A stretch of 53,339 nt of DNA from positions 1 to 53,339 of the forward strand of contig JAGRIH010000006.1 in assembly GCA_020443345.1 (NCBI GenBank). The letters run 5' to 3'. This DNA is from Halioglobus sp. (GTDB lineage: Bacteria; Pseudomonadota; Gammaproteobacteria; Pseudomonadales; Halieaceae). The stretch's first letter is position 1, and each line of letters starts with the position of its first letter. Shown one piece after another: positions 35,321-43,454 of the stretch. The position numbers were made by a program, and so were the translations under genes. The notes beneath the pieces were generated by a model that saw nothing but the letters and a program-made list of their open reading frames with translations, searched no databases and was not told the origin of the DNA.

Positions 35321-36337
35321 ATGCCCGGGTCACGAGCCGTCGCAGTGCTCGGCGGCGGCAGCTTCGGCACCGTCATCGCCAACATCATCGCCGGCAACGG
35401 CAATCGCGTGGCCCTGTGGCTGCGCAACGCCGAGCGCGCCCTGTCGATCCAGCGGCACCGCCAGAATCTGGAATACCTGCCCGGCTACCGGCTGCACGAT
35501 AATCTGTACGCCACCGCTGCATTGACCGATGCAGTGCGCGGCGCCCACGTGCTGTTGGTGGCGGTTCCCAGCAGCTCCTTTCGCGCCGTCGTGCGCGAAC
35601 TCGCCGGCCAGATCGCGCGCGACAGTGTGGTCATCAGCCTGACCAAGGGGATCGAACCCGGCGGGTTTCAGTTGATGAGCGCCATTTTGGCCCAGGAACT
35701 GCCCCACAACCCGCGCGGGGTACTCAGCGGTCCGAATCTGGCGCGTGAAATTGCGGCCGGCGCGGTCACCGGGTCGGTGATCGCCAGCGACGCACCGGCC
35801 GTCAATACGCTGGTCCACGACCTGCTGCACTGCGAGACTTTTCTGATTTACAGCTCCCGGGACATGTACGGGGTGGAACTGGGTGGTGCGCTGAAAAATG
35901 TCTACGCGATACTCGCCGGGGTGGGCGCTGCACTGGAACTGGGCGAGAATACCATCGGTATGCTGCTGACCCGCTCACTGGCGGAAATGTCCCGCTTCGC
36001 CGTGCACCTGGGCGCCAATCCCATGACGTTTCTCGGGCTGGCCGGGGTGGGCGACCTGTTCGTGACCTGTTCATCGCCGCTGTCGCGCAATTACCAGGTG
36101 GGTCTGGCACTGGGCACGGGGCGGCCGCTGGATGACATACTGGCGGGCATGGACCAGGTGGCGGAGGGCATCAATACTTTGGGTCTGCTCAAGGCCGAAG
36201 CCGACCGGCGCTCGGTGCACATGCCGCTGGTGACGGGCCTGTACGCCATGCTTTACGAGCACCGCCCGGTGGCGGATGTGTTCAATGCTATGATGCACCG
36301 GGAAGAGGCACAGGATGTCGAGTTTGTTACGGGTTGA
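35321..36337 (+). CDS. gpsA: Glycerol-3-phosphate dehydrogenase [NAD(P)+]
   Basis: 338 residues. The N-terminal nucleotide motif is LGGGSFGT (10-17), and the catalytic Lys192 lies in GGALKNVYAI. It reduces dihydroxyacetone phosphate to sn-glycerol-3-phosphate for phospholipid synthesis. The order gpsA-sixA is a known gammaproteobacterial pairing. The start one base after htpG points to read-through from the htpG promoter in addition to any promoter of its own. Confidence 0.96.
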   Translation: MPGSRAVAVLGGGSFGTVIANIIAGNGNRVALWLRNAERALSIQRHRQNLEYLPGYRLHDNLYATAALTDAVRGAHVLLVAVPSSSFRAVVRELAGQIARDSVVISLTKGIEPGGFQLMSAILAQELPHNPRGVLSGPNLAREIAAGAVTGSVIASDAPAVNTLVHDLLHCETFLIYSSRDMYGVELGGALKNVYAILAGVGAALELGENTIGMLLTRSLAEMSRFAVHLGANPMTFLGLAGVGDLFVTCSSPLSRNYQVGLALGTGRPLDDILAGMDQVAEGINTLGLLKAEADRRSVHMPLVTGLYAMLYEHRPVADVFNAMMHREEAQDVEFVTG

Positions 36338-36343
36338 ATACCA

Positions 36344-36862
36344 GTGATTGTGACGATCTGGCGGCATGGTGAAGCCGGCAGTGCGGTGTCGGATCGCCTG
36401 CGCAAGCTGACCGCTCGCGGCAGGGACGAGGTGCGCCGTGGCGCCCGGCAGTTTCGGGGAGCCTGCGCGGGCGCCGCCATTGCCCTGCCGGACCTGGTGC
36501 TGTTCAGTCGCTGGGTGCGCACGACCCAGACCGCAGACATCCTGGGTGCGGCCTTTGCCGGCGCCGCCGTGCGGGAGCAGGCGCAATTGCAACCCGGTAG
36601 CGAGCTCGGCGCGGTCGACGCCGTGCTGGCCGAACTCGCTGCGGCAGGCCGACCGCCGGCCCACGTGGTGCTGGTGTCGCATCAGCCGCTGGTATCGGGG
36701 CTGGTGGACTACTACCTCGGCGGTCTTGCCGCCGGTGCCGCGGGACAGGTGCCGGCCCTGTCCCCGGGGGGGCTGGCCACACTGTCATTACAGGTGGTCG
36801 CACGCGATTGCGGACAGTTGTTGTTCTGGGCGCTGCCGCCGGCCTACGAGGTGGCGCGGTGA
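36344..36862 (+). CDS. sixA: SixA-like phosphohistidine phosphatase
   Basis: 172 residues of the histidine phosphatase family. The RHG motif with nucleophile His8 lies at the N-terminus (IVTIWRHGEAG), and the second catalytic region is VVLVSHQPLVSGLV. SixA removes phosphate from histidine in phosphotransfer proteins. The GTG at 36344 gives the standard N-terminus; no strong ribosome site is visible, which suggests coupling to gpsA six bases upstream. Confidence 0.85.
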   Translation: MIVTIWRHGEAGSAVSDRLRKLTARGRDEVRRGARQFRGACAGAAIALPDLVLFSRWVRTTQTADILGAAFAGAAVREQAQLQPGSELGAVDAVLAELAAAGRPPAHVVLVSHQPLVSGLVDYYLGGLAAGAAGQVPALSPGGLATLSLQVVARDCGQLLFWALPPAYEVAR

Positions 36863-37740
36863 GTGTGAGCCAGCAGCCGCAGAGCGTGTCGTGGTGCGTT
36901 CACGGTCTGCAGATGGCGGGGTTGTCCTGGGGTGAACCGGGCTCCGAGCCGGTGCTGGCGCTGCACGGCTGGCTGGACAATGCGGCCAGTTTCAGTCTGC
37001 TGGCGCCGCTGCTGGGCGGCTGCCAAGTCGTCGCTCTGGACCTGACGGGGCACGGTCGCAGCGCGTGGCGCTCAGACGATGCCGGTTACCAGATCTGGGA
37101 CGATCTGCCGGAAATAGTCGCCATAGCGGATGCCCTGGGCTGGACGTCTTTCAATCTCCTGGGGCATTCCCGCGGCGCCGTGATCGGCACCTTGCTGGCC
37201 AGCGCGGTTCCGCAGCGGGTGCGGCGTCTGGTACTGCTGGACGCGGTGCTGCCCGAGCCGCTGGCCGAGGGCGAATTTTCCCGACAACTGGGGCGGTTTC
37301 TGTCGGACAAGCGCCGTTTCCTGCAGCGTCGCCACCGGGTCTTCGCCACGGTTGATGCGGCCGTGGCAACGCGTGCCCAGCGCGGCCTTGGTGCGCCCGC
37401 CGCACAACTGCTGGTGCAGCGCAATTTGCGCGAGTGCGCGGGGGGCTTCACCTGGACCACCGATCCGCGCCTGCAGGGCGCCTCGGCGGTGAAATTGACT
37501 GCAGGCCAGGCACAGACAGTACTGGAGTGTGTGGCGGCGCCGACGCTGTTGCTGCACGCGCGGGAGGGACACGTGAGTAAACACCCGGAAATCACTGCCA
37601 TAGCGCAGCGCTGCATCCGGCAGTTGTCGGTAGAACAAGTGGCGGGAGGGCATCATTTTCATATGGAGGACGCGGTGAGTGCAGTTGCCCGCAGTGTGAC
37701 GGCTTTTTTGCAAGAACCGGCAGAGCGGGGCGCGCTGTGA
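36859..37740 (+). CDS. Alpha/beta hydrolase
   Basis: 293 residues. The oxyanion HG motif (ALHGWLDN, about 34-41), nucleophile Ser104 in GHSRG, and a C-terminal His cluster (GGHHFHME, about 263-270) that would give the catalytic base show an alpha/beta hydrolase fold. The substrate is not recognisable. The GTG at 36859 overlaps the sixA stop as GTGA; a start at 36808 would add 17 residues and is less likely. It forms a tight chain with sixA and the next gene. Confidence 0.82.
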   Translation: MSVSQQPQSVSWCVHGLQMAGLSWGEPGSEPVLALHGWLDNAASFSLLAPLLGGCQVVALDLTGHGRSAWRSDDAGYQIWDDLPEIVAIADALGWTSFNLLGHSRGAVIGTLLASAVPQRVRRLVLLDAVLPEPLAEGEFSRQLGRFLSDKRRFLQRRHRVFATVDAAVATRAQRGLGAPAAQLLVQRNLRECAGGFTWTTDPRLQGASAVKLTAGQAQTVLECVAAPTLLLHAREGHVSKHPEITAIAQRCIRQLSVEQVAGGHHFHMEDAVSAVARSVTAFLQEPAERGAL

Positions 37741-38294
37741 CGCGTGTGCGGCGGGCGGGGTTGCGCCGGGGTGCGATAGTGCTGGGCCCCCTGGTGCTGC
37801 TGTGCAGCGCCGCACTGGCGGTCGACCCGCGTACGTTGCTGCAGGACCTCGACGACTACCCGCACGCCAGGCAGGTGGACAGCGCCAGCGAAGAGGTGAT
37901 AGACCATGAAATCGGCCTGGGTGCCATGCAGAAGATCCGCGGCGTGTGGCGCTTCAAGCACAGCGAACGCTACAGCGGCACACTGCTGCGCTATACCTGG
38001 CAAATCGTCGACGGTTTCAGTTCGATGGAAATCATGCATGACCTGGTGGCGCAACTGGAGCGTCGGGATGACAGCCGCCTGCTGTTTTCCTGCGCGGGCC
38101 GCGCCTGCGGCCCGGGCGCCCAGTGGGCCAACCGCGTGTTCAAGCAGCGCGTGTTGTATGGGGTGGAAGACAAGCAGCGCTACCGGGTCTACGCATTGCG
38201 CGCAGACGCCGACTACCTGATGGTGTTGTACAGTTCAGCGCGCACGGCGGACCGGCAGTATTTCCACGTCGACCTGTTGCGCGTAGCCGGTTAG
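37737..38294 (+). CDS. Secreted DUF4892-like protein
   Basis: 185 residues from a GTG that overlaps the hydrolase stop (GTGA). A signal peptide ends near SAALA (about residue 28). The mature part contains DDYPHARQV and a region resembling DUF4892 proteins; two cysteines (SCAGRACG) could form a disulfide. DUF4892 proteins, as recalled, are often longer with an added C-terminal domain, so this is a short form. The function is unknown; it is probably periplasmic or outer-membrane associated. Confidence 0.6.
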   Translation: MTRVRRAGLRRGAIVLGPLVLLCSAALAVDPRTLLQDLDDYPHARQVDSASEEVIDHEIGLGAMQKIRGVWRFKHSERYSGTLLRYTWQIVDGFSSMEIMHDLVAQLERRDDSRLLFSCAGRACGPGAQWANRVFKQRVLYGVEDKQRYRVYALRADADYLMVLYSSARTADRQYFHVDLLRVAG

Positions 38295-38344
38295 CGGTCC
38301 GGCAGTGTGCTGCGCTGATTCTTCAGCAGAAGCAATTGGCACTG

Positions 38345-38893
38345 TTAACGCTTTAACTGCAACAGCGACAGGAATTCATCGCGGGTCTTCTGTGCACTGC
38401 GAAAACAACCCAGCATGGCCGAGGTTTTCATTACCGAGTTCTGCTTTTCCACGCCGCGCATCATCATGCACATATGCTGTGCCTCGATGATCACGCCCAC
38501 CCCCGCGGCGGCGGTGACATCCATGATGGTTTGCGCGATCTGCGTGGTCAGCGACTCCTGGATTTGCAGGCGTCGGGCGAACAGGTCCACGATACGCGCC
38601 ACCTTCGACAGGCCCAACACCTTGCCGGTGGGGATATAGGCCACGTGGCACTTGCCGATAAAGGGCAGCAGGTGATGCTCGCACAGCGAGTACAGTTCCA
38701 CATCCTGTACCAGTATCATCTCGCTCGATTCTGACGGGAACAGGGCGTCGTTCACCACATCTGCCACGGATTGCCCGTAACCCCGGGTGAGAAACGCAAA
38801 GGCGCTGGCGGCACGCCTGGGGGTATCGACCAGGCCGGGACGCTGCAGGTCCTCGCCGATGCCCTCGATGATAGCTGCCCAGTTGTCTTCCAC
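38345..38893 (-). CDS. folE: GTP cyclohydrolase I (FolE)
   Basis: 182 residues. Zinc ligands are Cys71, His74 ([10 protein letters not shown]) and Cys142 ([10 protein letters not shown]), and [13 protein letters not shown] is conserved. It converts GTP to dihydroneopterin triphosphate, the first step of folate synthesis. The start was set at the GTG at 38893, which has GGAG six bases upstream and gives the length of pseudomonad FolE; the open frame continues about 88 codons upstream without similarity. Confidence 0.93.
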   Translation of the reverse strand: MEDNWAAIIEGIGEDLQRPGLVDTPRRAASAFAFLTRGYGQSVADVVNDALFPSESSEMILVQDVELYSLCEHHLLPFIGKCHVAYIPTGKVLGLSKVARIVDLFARRLQIQESLTTQIAQTIMDVTAAAGVGVIIEAQHMCMMMRGVEKQNSVMKTSAMLGCFRSAQKTRDEFLSLLQLKR

Positions 38894-39022
38894 AGTCTGC
38901 TCCGTTGAGCTCGTACAGTGCTCGGTCAAGGTAATGATGTCTGCCCGGCGCGGTGTTGCACTGATAGCGCTGCACCGCGACGGCTCGCCGGATCGGACCG
39001 ACGGCGCCCGGCAGGGCCGGCG

Positions 39023-39051
39023 ATAGTAGCAATCCGCTGTTTGCAAGGCAA
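39023..39051 (-). promoter_or_regulatory. Candidate promoter of folE
   Basis: On the minus strand, TTGCCT, a 17-base spacer and TACTAT. It would give a leader of about 120 bases before the folE GTG. No riboswitch was recognised in the leader. Confidence 0.4.
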
Positions 39052-39135
39052 ACACTGCACTGCGCCGCACCGGTCCCGCCGCCGCACGGCGGCGTGTGCA
39101 TTTGGCAGAGCGGGCCGATCGGGTAAACTGTGCTG

Positions 39136-40056
39136 ATGTCCGACATCGAAGCCACACAGGCGCGACCCGCTACGGTGGGTCAGGCGCTGCAGTTTTGCAG
39201 TGAGTCACTGGCCGCCAGTGACGTGTATTTTGGCCACGGCACCGACAATCCCTGGGACGAGGCGGTGCAGATGGTGCTGGCAGTGGCCGCGCTGCCGCCC
39301 GATGCAGGCGGCGACGTCCTGCCGCTGCCCCTGGATGACGCCGCCTGGGACCGGTTGCGGCGACTGCTGCACCGCCGCATCCACGCACGCATACCGCTGC
39401 CGTATCTGCTGGGCCGCGCCTGGTTTGCCGGCCTGCAGTTGCGCTGCGACGAGCGCGCGATCATCCCGCGTTCGCCCCTCGCGGAACTGATCCTGAACGA
39501 ATTCCGGCCCTGGTACAGCGGGCCGCCGCCGCGCCGCGCGCTGGATTTGTGCTGTGGCGGCGGCTGCATCGGACTGGCCGCCGCGCATTATATGCCGCAG
39601 CTCACGGTGGATTTGCTGGATATCGATCCACACGCTTTGCAACTGGCCGCCGAGAACATCGCACAGCTGCAACTCGGCGCTCGGGTGCGCGCCCTGCACT
39701 CGGACCTGTTCCAGGCCGTGGAGGGGATGCGCTACGACCTGATCCTAAGCAATCCGCCCTATGTGAACGCCGCGGACCTCGCCGCCATGCCGGCGGAGTT
39801 TCGCTGTGAACCCGCCATCGCCCTTGCGGCCGGTACCGACGGACTGGCGCTGGCGCACCGCATACTCGCCGGCGCCGCCGCCGTCCTGCACGACACGGGG
39901 CTGTTGGTGATGGAAGTCGGCAACAGCGCACAGGCGCTGGAGCAGGCCTATCCCCGGGTGCCGTTTACCTGGGTCGAGTTTGAGCACGGCGGGCACGGCG
40001 TGCTCGTTCTCAGCGCCCGGGAGCTGCAAGATTACAGCGCAAGCTGGCGCGGATAA
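39136..40056 (+). CDS. prmB: PrmB, 50S ribosomal protein L3 glutamine methyltransferase
   Basis: 306 residues. The N-terminal helical domain (about 1-95) precedes a Rossmann-type methyltransferase with SAM motif [13 protein letters not shown] and the glutamine-binding NPPYV starting at Asn206. PrmB methylates a glutamine of ribosomal protein L3; it is told from PrmC by its N-terminal domain and its place next to aroC, which is the usual order. The ATG at 39136 was preferred over upstream GTG/CTG codons. Confidence 0.92.
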   Translation: MSDIEATQARPATVGQALQFCSESLAASDVYFGHGTDNPWDEAVQMVLAVAALPPDAGGDVLPLPLDDAAWDRLRRLLHRRIHARIPLPYLLGRAWFAGLQLRCDERAIIPRSPLAELILNEFRPWYSGPPPRRALDLCCGGGCIGLAAAHYMPQLTVDLLDIDPHALQLAAENIAQLQLGARVRALHSDLFQAVEGMRYDLILSNPPYVNAADLAAMPAEFRCEPAIALAAGTDGLALAHRILAGAAAVLHDTGLLVMEVGNSAQALEQAYPRVPFTWVEFEHGGHGVLVLSARELQDYSASWRG

Positions 40057-40122
40057 GCCTATAATCCTGAAAACCACAGTTGGGCCAAGAAAGTATGCAC
40101 AGGCTCTCCAGGCACCTGGAAA

Positions 40123-40171
40123 ATTTGAAAAAATTCTCATCACCGACACGGTGACCACGCGTTTTTCAAAT
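40123..40171. repeat. Concentric inverted repeats upstream of aroC
   Basis: An outer pair, ATTTGAAAAA (40123-40132) and TTTTTCAAAT (40162-40171), and an inner pair, TCACCG (40140-40145) and CGGTGA (40149-40154), share exactly the same centre at 40147, with 7-base spacers on both sides. This 49-base dyad lies 88 bases before aroC. It may be a protein-binding site or a folded leader RNA. A perfect TATAAT at 40060-40065, without a good -35 box, lies upstream. Confidence 0.6.
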
Positions 40172-40259
40172 CTCCCATGCACACCAATATCCTGCACATC
40201 TTTTTCGCGCCCGACTGCGGTTTCTAGGATAATATGCCCCTGAATGCAACGGAGGCGCC

Positions 40260-41375
40260 ATGGCGGGCAACACGATCGGAAAACTCTTTAGCGTAACCAC
40301 TTTTGGCGAGAGCCACGGCCCGGCTCTGGGCTGTGTCGTGGATGGCTGCCCGCCCGGTCTGGCGTTGGAGGCCGCGGACATGCAGGGCGATCTCGACCGG
40401 CGCAAGCCGGGCACCTCGCGCTTTACCACCCAGCGCCGGGAAGCCGACGAGGTGCGCATCCTGTCCGGCGTGTTCGAGGGACTGACCACCGGCACCCCGA
40501 TCGGCCTGCTCATTGAAAATACCGACCAGCGCACCAAAGACTACGCGAATATCAAGGATACCTTCCGGCCGGCGCATGCCGATTACACCTACCACCAGAA
40601 ATACGGCTTGCGGGACTACCGCGGCGGCGGCCGCGCCTCCGCGCGCGAGACCGCGATGCGTGTAGCGGCCGGTGCCATCGCAAAAAAGTACCTGGCGCAG
40701 CGCTACGGGATCAAGATACGCGGATATCTCGCGCAATTGGGGCCTATCGCGGCCCGCAAGCTCGACTGGGATGTGGTGGAAACCAACCCGTTTTTCTGTC
40801 CGGACGCGGATCGGGTGCCGGAGATGGAGCAGTTCATGGCGGCGCTGAGTAAACGCGGCGACTCCATCGGCGCCAGGATCAACGTGGTGGCCAGCGGGGT
40901 GATGCCCGGACTGGGTGAGCCGGTATTCGATCGCGTCGACGCCGATATCGCAGCGGCCATGATGAGTATCAACGCCGTGAAAGGCGTGGAGATCGGCGCG
41001 GGCTTTGCCTGTATCGAGCATTACGGCAGTGAGCACCGCGATCCGCTGACGCCGGCCGGCTTCGTGGGCAACAACGCCGGGGGGGTGCTGGGGGGAATTA
41101 CCAGCGGCCAGGACATCACGGTCAGCATGGCGCTCAAACCGACGTCCAGCATTCGCCAGAGCTGCGCCACCATCGACCGGGCCGGGAGAGCGACGGAAAT
41201 AGCGACCCACGGGCGGCACGACCCCTGTGTCGGCATACGCGCCACGCCCATCGCCGAAGCGATGCTGGCCATCGTGTTGATGGATCACGTACTGCGCCAT
41301 CGCGCGCAGAATGCGGATGTTAAATGCGATACTCCAGTGCTCCCCGCGGCGGCGCCGGCAGTCGAGCGGACCTAG
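40260..41375 (+). CDS. aroC: Chorismate synthase
   Basis: 371 residues. The family motifs are present: [18 protein letters not shown] near the N-terminus, the central RPAHADYTY and [13 protein letters not shown], and the C-terminal [17 protein letters not shown]. It makes chorismate from EPSP using reduced FMN, the last step of the shikimate pathway. GGAGG lies five bases upstream of the ATG. It is next to prmB, the common order. The next small gene begins on the base after its stop. Confidence 0.97.
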   Translation: MAGNTIGKLFSVTTFGESHGPALGCVVDGCPPGLALEAADMQGDLDRRKPGTSRFTTQRREADEVRILSGVFEGLTTGTPIGLLIENTDQRTKDYANIKDTFRPAHADYTYHQKYGLRDYRGGGRASARETAMRVAAGAIAKKYLAQRYGIKIRGYLAQLGPIAARKLDWDVVETNPFFCPDADRVPEMEQFMAALSKRGDSIGARINVVASGVMPGLGEPVFDRVDADIAAAMMSINAVKGVEIGAGFACIEHYGSEHRDPLTPAGFVGNNAGGVLGGITSGQDITVSMALKPTSSIRQSCATIDRAGRATEIATHGRHDPCVGIRATPIAEAMLAIVLMDHVLRHRAQNADVKCDTPVLPAAAPAVERT

Positions 41376-41606
41376 GTGCGGCGCAGGCGCGCCCATCGGC
41401 GCTACCTCCGCACCCTGGTGCTGGGCGTGCTGGGGTTGGCCGCCCTGGTGTGGGTGGCGATGGAGCAGTTCGGCATTTCGCGGCGGGAGATGGGCGATCT
41501 GTTCCTGTTGAGCGTGCTGGTGGTCTCGGTGGTTATTGGTGTCGCCGCGCTGGCGGTGTTGTTGTGGAAGGGGCTGCGCAAGATGTCGCGCCGCGGGCGG
41601 TCCTGA
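41376..41606 (+). CDS. Small two-helix membrane protein of unknown function
   Basis: 76 residues from a GTG directly after the aroC stop. A basic N-terminus is followed by a helix at about 12-30, a short loop and a second helix at about 42-65, then a basic C-terminal tail. No family was recognised. Adjacency and the terminator just after it suggest a real gene at the end of the aroC transcript, but the ribosome site is weak. Confidence 0.55.
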   Translation: MRRRRAHRRYLRTLVLGVLGLAALVWVAMEQFGISRREMGDLFLLSVLVVSVVIGVAALAVLLWKGLRKMSRRGRS

Positions 41607-41619
41607 GGTCGCTTTTTTT
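41597..41619 (+). terminator. Intrinsic terminator overlapping the small gene's stop
   Basis: GCGGTC and GGTCGC form a six-pair stem including two G-T pairs around a CTGA loop, followed by seven T. The stop codon of the small membrane protein lies in the loop and start of the right arm. Confidence 0.55.
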
Positions 41620-41784
41620 CTGGGGTAATGCTGTTTACGACAGCGGAAGCGGCACCAGATCAGCTAGAGTTCACCGGGACGCGCCGCCAATAATGCCCCG
41701 GCGGCTCGGGGATGGTCCCGTCTGACCATGCCCATTTGACACCTGCGGACCTAACGCGAGCACTGTGCGCGGTTACCGCGGGGC

Positions 41785-42303
41785 CTACTCCAGATCGATT
41801 TCCAGGGTCATCTGGTTGGCGATCTCTTCCAGCGCGTCAGTCAGGTCGTCCAGATCGGTGTTGTCGGGGATGCGCGCCTCGATTCTGGCTTCGAAAATGC
41901 GCTCGGCGCTCATCGGCGCGCTGCTGACCCGGCTGTCCATCTCCACCACGTTGATCTCGCGTCGGGCCAGCGCGCGGGCGATCTCGCGCACGATGCCGGT
42001 GCGATCGGGCCCGATCACGGTCAGGACGATATCGCGCGCGGTCTCGGGCGCAGCCGCGGCGCTGGTGGCGGCGGTGACGCGCACGCTGATGCCGCGGGCC
42101 GACAGCGCCTTGAGGTCGCGCTGCAGCGCGTCGCCACTGTCTCCGCGCAGCGACACCAGGACCAGGCCGGCAAATTTGCCGCCGAGTTGCGACAGGCGGC
42201 TCTCGTGCCAGTTGCCGCCGTTTGCCTCGATGACCTGCGACAATTGTTCGACCAGACCGGGACGATCGTCGCCGATAAAGCTGACGATATAGTACGTTTC
42301 CAC
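41785..42303 (-). CDS. GcvR-like ACT-domain regulatory protein
   Basis: 172 residues with two ACT domains (about 1-75 starting YYIVSFIGDDRPGLVEQLS, and 90-165 starting IVLTVIGPDRTGIVREIA). This matches glycine cleavage repressor GcvR, which in E. coli works through GcvA and binds no DNA itself. The GTG at 42303 has GGAG nine bases upstream and puts the first ACT strand at the N-terminus; the open frame extends upstream without similarity. It is divergent from the YheU gene. The target here is unknown. Confidence 0.78.
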   Translation of the reverse strand: METYYIVSFIGDDRPGLVEQLSQVIEANGGNWHESRLSQLGGKFAGLVLVSLRGDSGDALQRDLKALSARGISVRVTAATSAAAAPETARDIVLTVIGPDRTGIVREIARALARREINVVEMDSRVSSAPMSAERIFEARIEARIPDNTDLDDLTDALEEIANQMTLEIDLE

Positions 42304-42381
42304 CTGCAGGACTCCACATTCGGGGGTGTAGGCCGTATAGTAGCGCGCATTCGGGCAATGCAGAAGGAGCGGTGGCAGAAC

Positions 42382-42624
42382 ATGGCTGAGTTCGTGGCGG
42401 TGCCGCTCGAACGCCTCGGCGCCGATAGTCTGCGAAACCTGCTGGAGGAGTACGCCAGTCGCGACGGTACGGACTACGGCGAGCGCGACGTGTCTCTGCA
42501 GCAGAAAGTACAATCCCTGCACCGCCAGTTGCAGCGCGGCGACCTGCTACTGCTCTACGACATCGACAGCCAGCAGTGGGACCTGGTACCCAACGACCGG
42601 GCGGCGCGACTGCTGCACACCTGA
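42382..42624 (+). CDS. YheU family protein
   Basis: 80 residues. The stretch PLERLGADSLRNLLEEYASR followed by DGTDYGE and LQQKVQSLHRQLQRGD matches the small YheU family, whose function is not established. An AAGGAG lies 13 bases before the ATG at 42382; an ATG at 42358 would add eight residues. It is followed closely by tusA. Confidence 0.8.
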   Translation: MAEFVAVPLERLGADSLRNLLEEYASRDGTDYGERDVSLQQKVQSLHRQLQRGDLLLLYDIDSQQWDLVPNDRAARLLHT

Positions 42625-42636
42625 TATCATCACGCC

Positions 42637-42876
42637 ATGGCAGACCAACCCGATCACACGCTGGACGCCAGGGGGCTGTATTGCCCGGAGCCGGTGATGT
42701 TGCTGCACAATGCGGTGCGCGACATGCTGCCCGGACAGACCCTCGAGGTGCTCGCCAGCGACCCGTCCACCCAGCGCGATATTCCCAGGTTTTGCGATTT
42801 CCTGGGGCACGAACTGGTTTCCCAGACAGCGCGGGACGGTCTGTTTCGCTATCTGCTGCGCAAGGCGCCCGCGTGA
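42637..42876 (+). CDS. tusA: TusA-family sulfurtransferase
   Basis: 79 residues. The [13 protein letters not shown] motif carries the sulfur-bearing Cys16 (CPEP). TusA relays sulfur from IscS for tRNA 2-thiouridine and molybdenum cofactor pathways; other TusA-like proteins handle sulfur in other pathways. Its stop overlaps the ATG of the next gene as TGATG. Confidence 0.88.
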   Translation: MADQPDHTLDARGLYCPEPVMLLHNAVRDMLPGQTLEVLASDPSTQRDIPRFCDFLGHELVSQTARDGLFRYLLRKAPA

Positions 42877-43454
42877 TGCAGGCATCGGCCGCGGCGCTCT
42901 GCGGCGGGTTTGCCGCGGTGCGCCTGGAGCGCGTGTTTGCCGCCTGTTTTGCGCGGGATCACCATACCCGACTGATCGGCGGCGCGCGCGAGCCGCTGTA
43001 TCAGCCATCGCATGCCCCGGGGCAGCCGCACCGGCTGTTTTACCGCGAGGATTATTTTGCCAGCGCCCTGCACGAGGTGGCGCACTGGTGTATCGCCGGG
43101 CCCGCCCGGCGTCAGCAAGTCGATTTCGGCTACTGGTACACACCCGAGGGGCGCAGCGCCGGCGCGCAGTGCGCTTTTGAGGCGGTGGAGTACAAGCCGC
43201 AGGCCCTGGAATGGTTTTTTGCCAAAGCCTGCGGCTACCGTTTCCGGTTGAGCAGCGACAATCTCGCGGCGCTGGGTGGCGAGCTGCCGGATAGCGCCGC
43301 TTTCGCACAACGGGTACTGCAGCAGGCCCGGCACTGGCGCAGCCATGGCTTGCCGCTGCGCGCCGGGATTTTTTACCGGGGCCTGTGCGATGAATTTGGT
43401 ACACACTGCGGTTCAGATACTCTGCCATTCGAGCTGGCGGAGCTGACGGCGTGA
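42876..43454 (+). CDS. epmC: EpmC, elongation factor P hydroxylase
   Basis: 192 residues. The metal site is HEVAHW (His66, Glu67, His70). EpmC hydroxylates the beta-lysylated lysine of EF-P after EpmA and EpmB act; those genes are not in this window. The start overlaps tusA, and the stop overlaps the pdxB GTG, so the three are probably coupled. Confidence 0.88.
   Translation: MQASAAALCGGFAAVRLERVFAACFARDHHTRLIGGAREPLYQPSHAPGQPHRLFYREDYFASALHEVAHWCIAGPARRQQVDFGYWYTPEGRSAGAQCAFEAVEYKPQALEWFFAKACGYRFRLSSDNLAALGGELPDSAAFAQRVLQQARHWRSHGLPLRAGIFYRGLCDEFGTHCGSDTLPFELAELTA

Noticed and set aside
41768-41780. CGCGGTTACCGCG palindrome as a terminator for the GcvR-like gene
   Set aside because: The stem lacks a T tract on either strand and is too short to call.
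41712-41927. Plus-strand frame between aroC and the GcvR-like gene
   Set aside because: It mostly covers the 3' end of the ACT-domain gene on the other strand and looks like noise.
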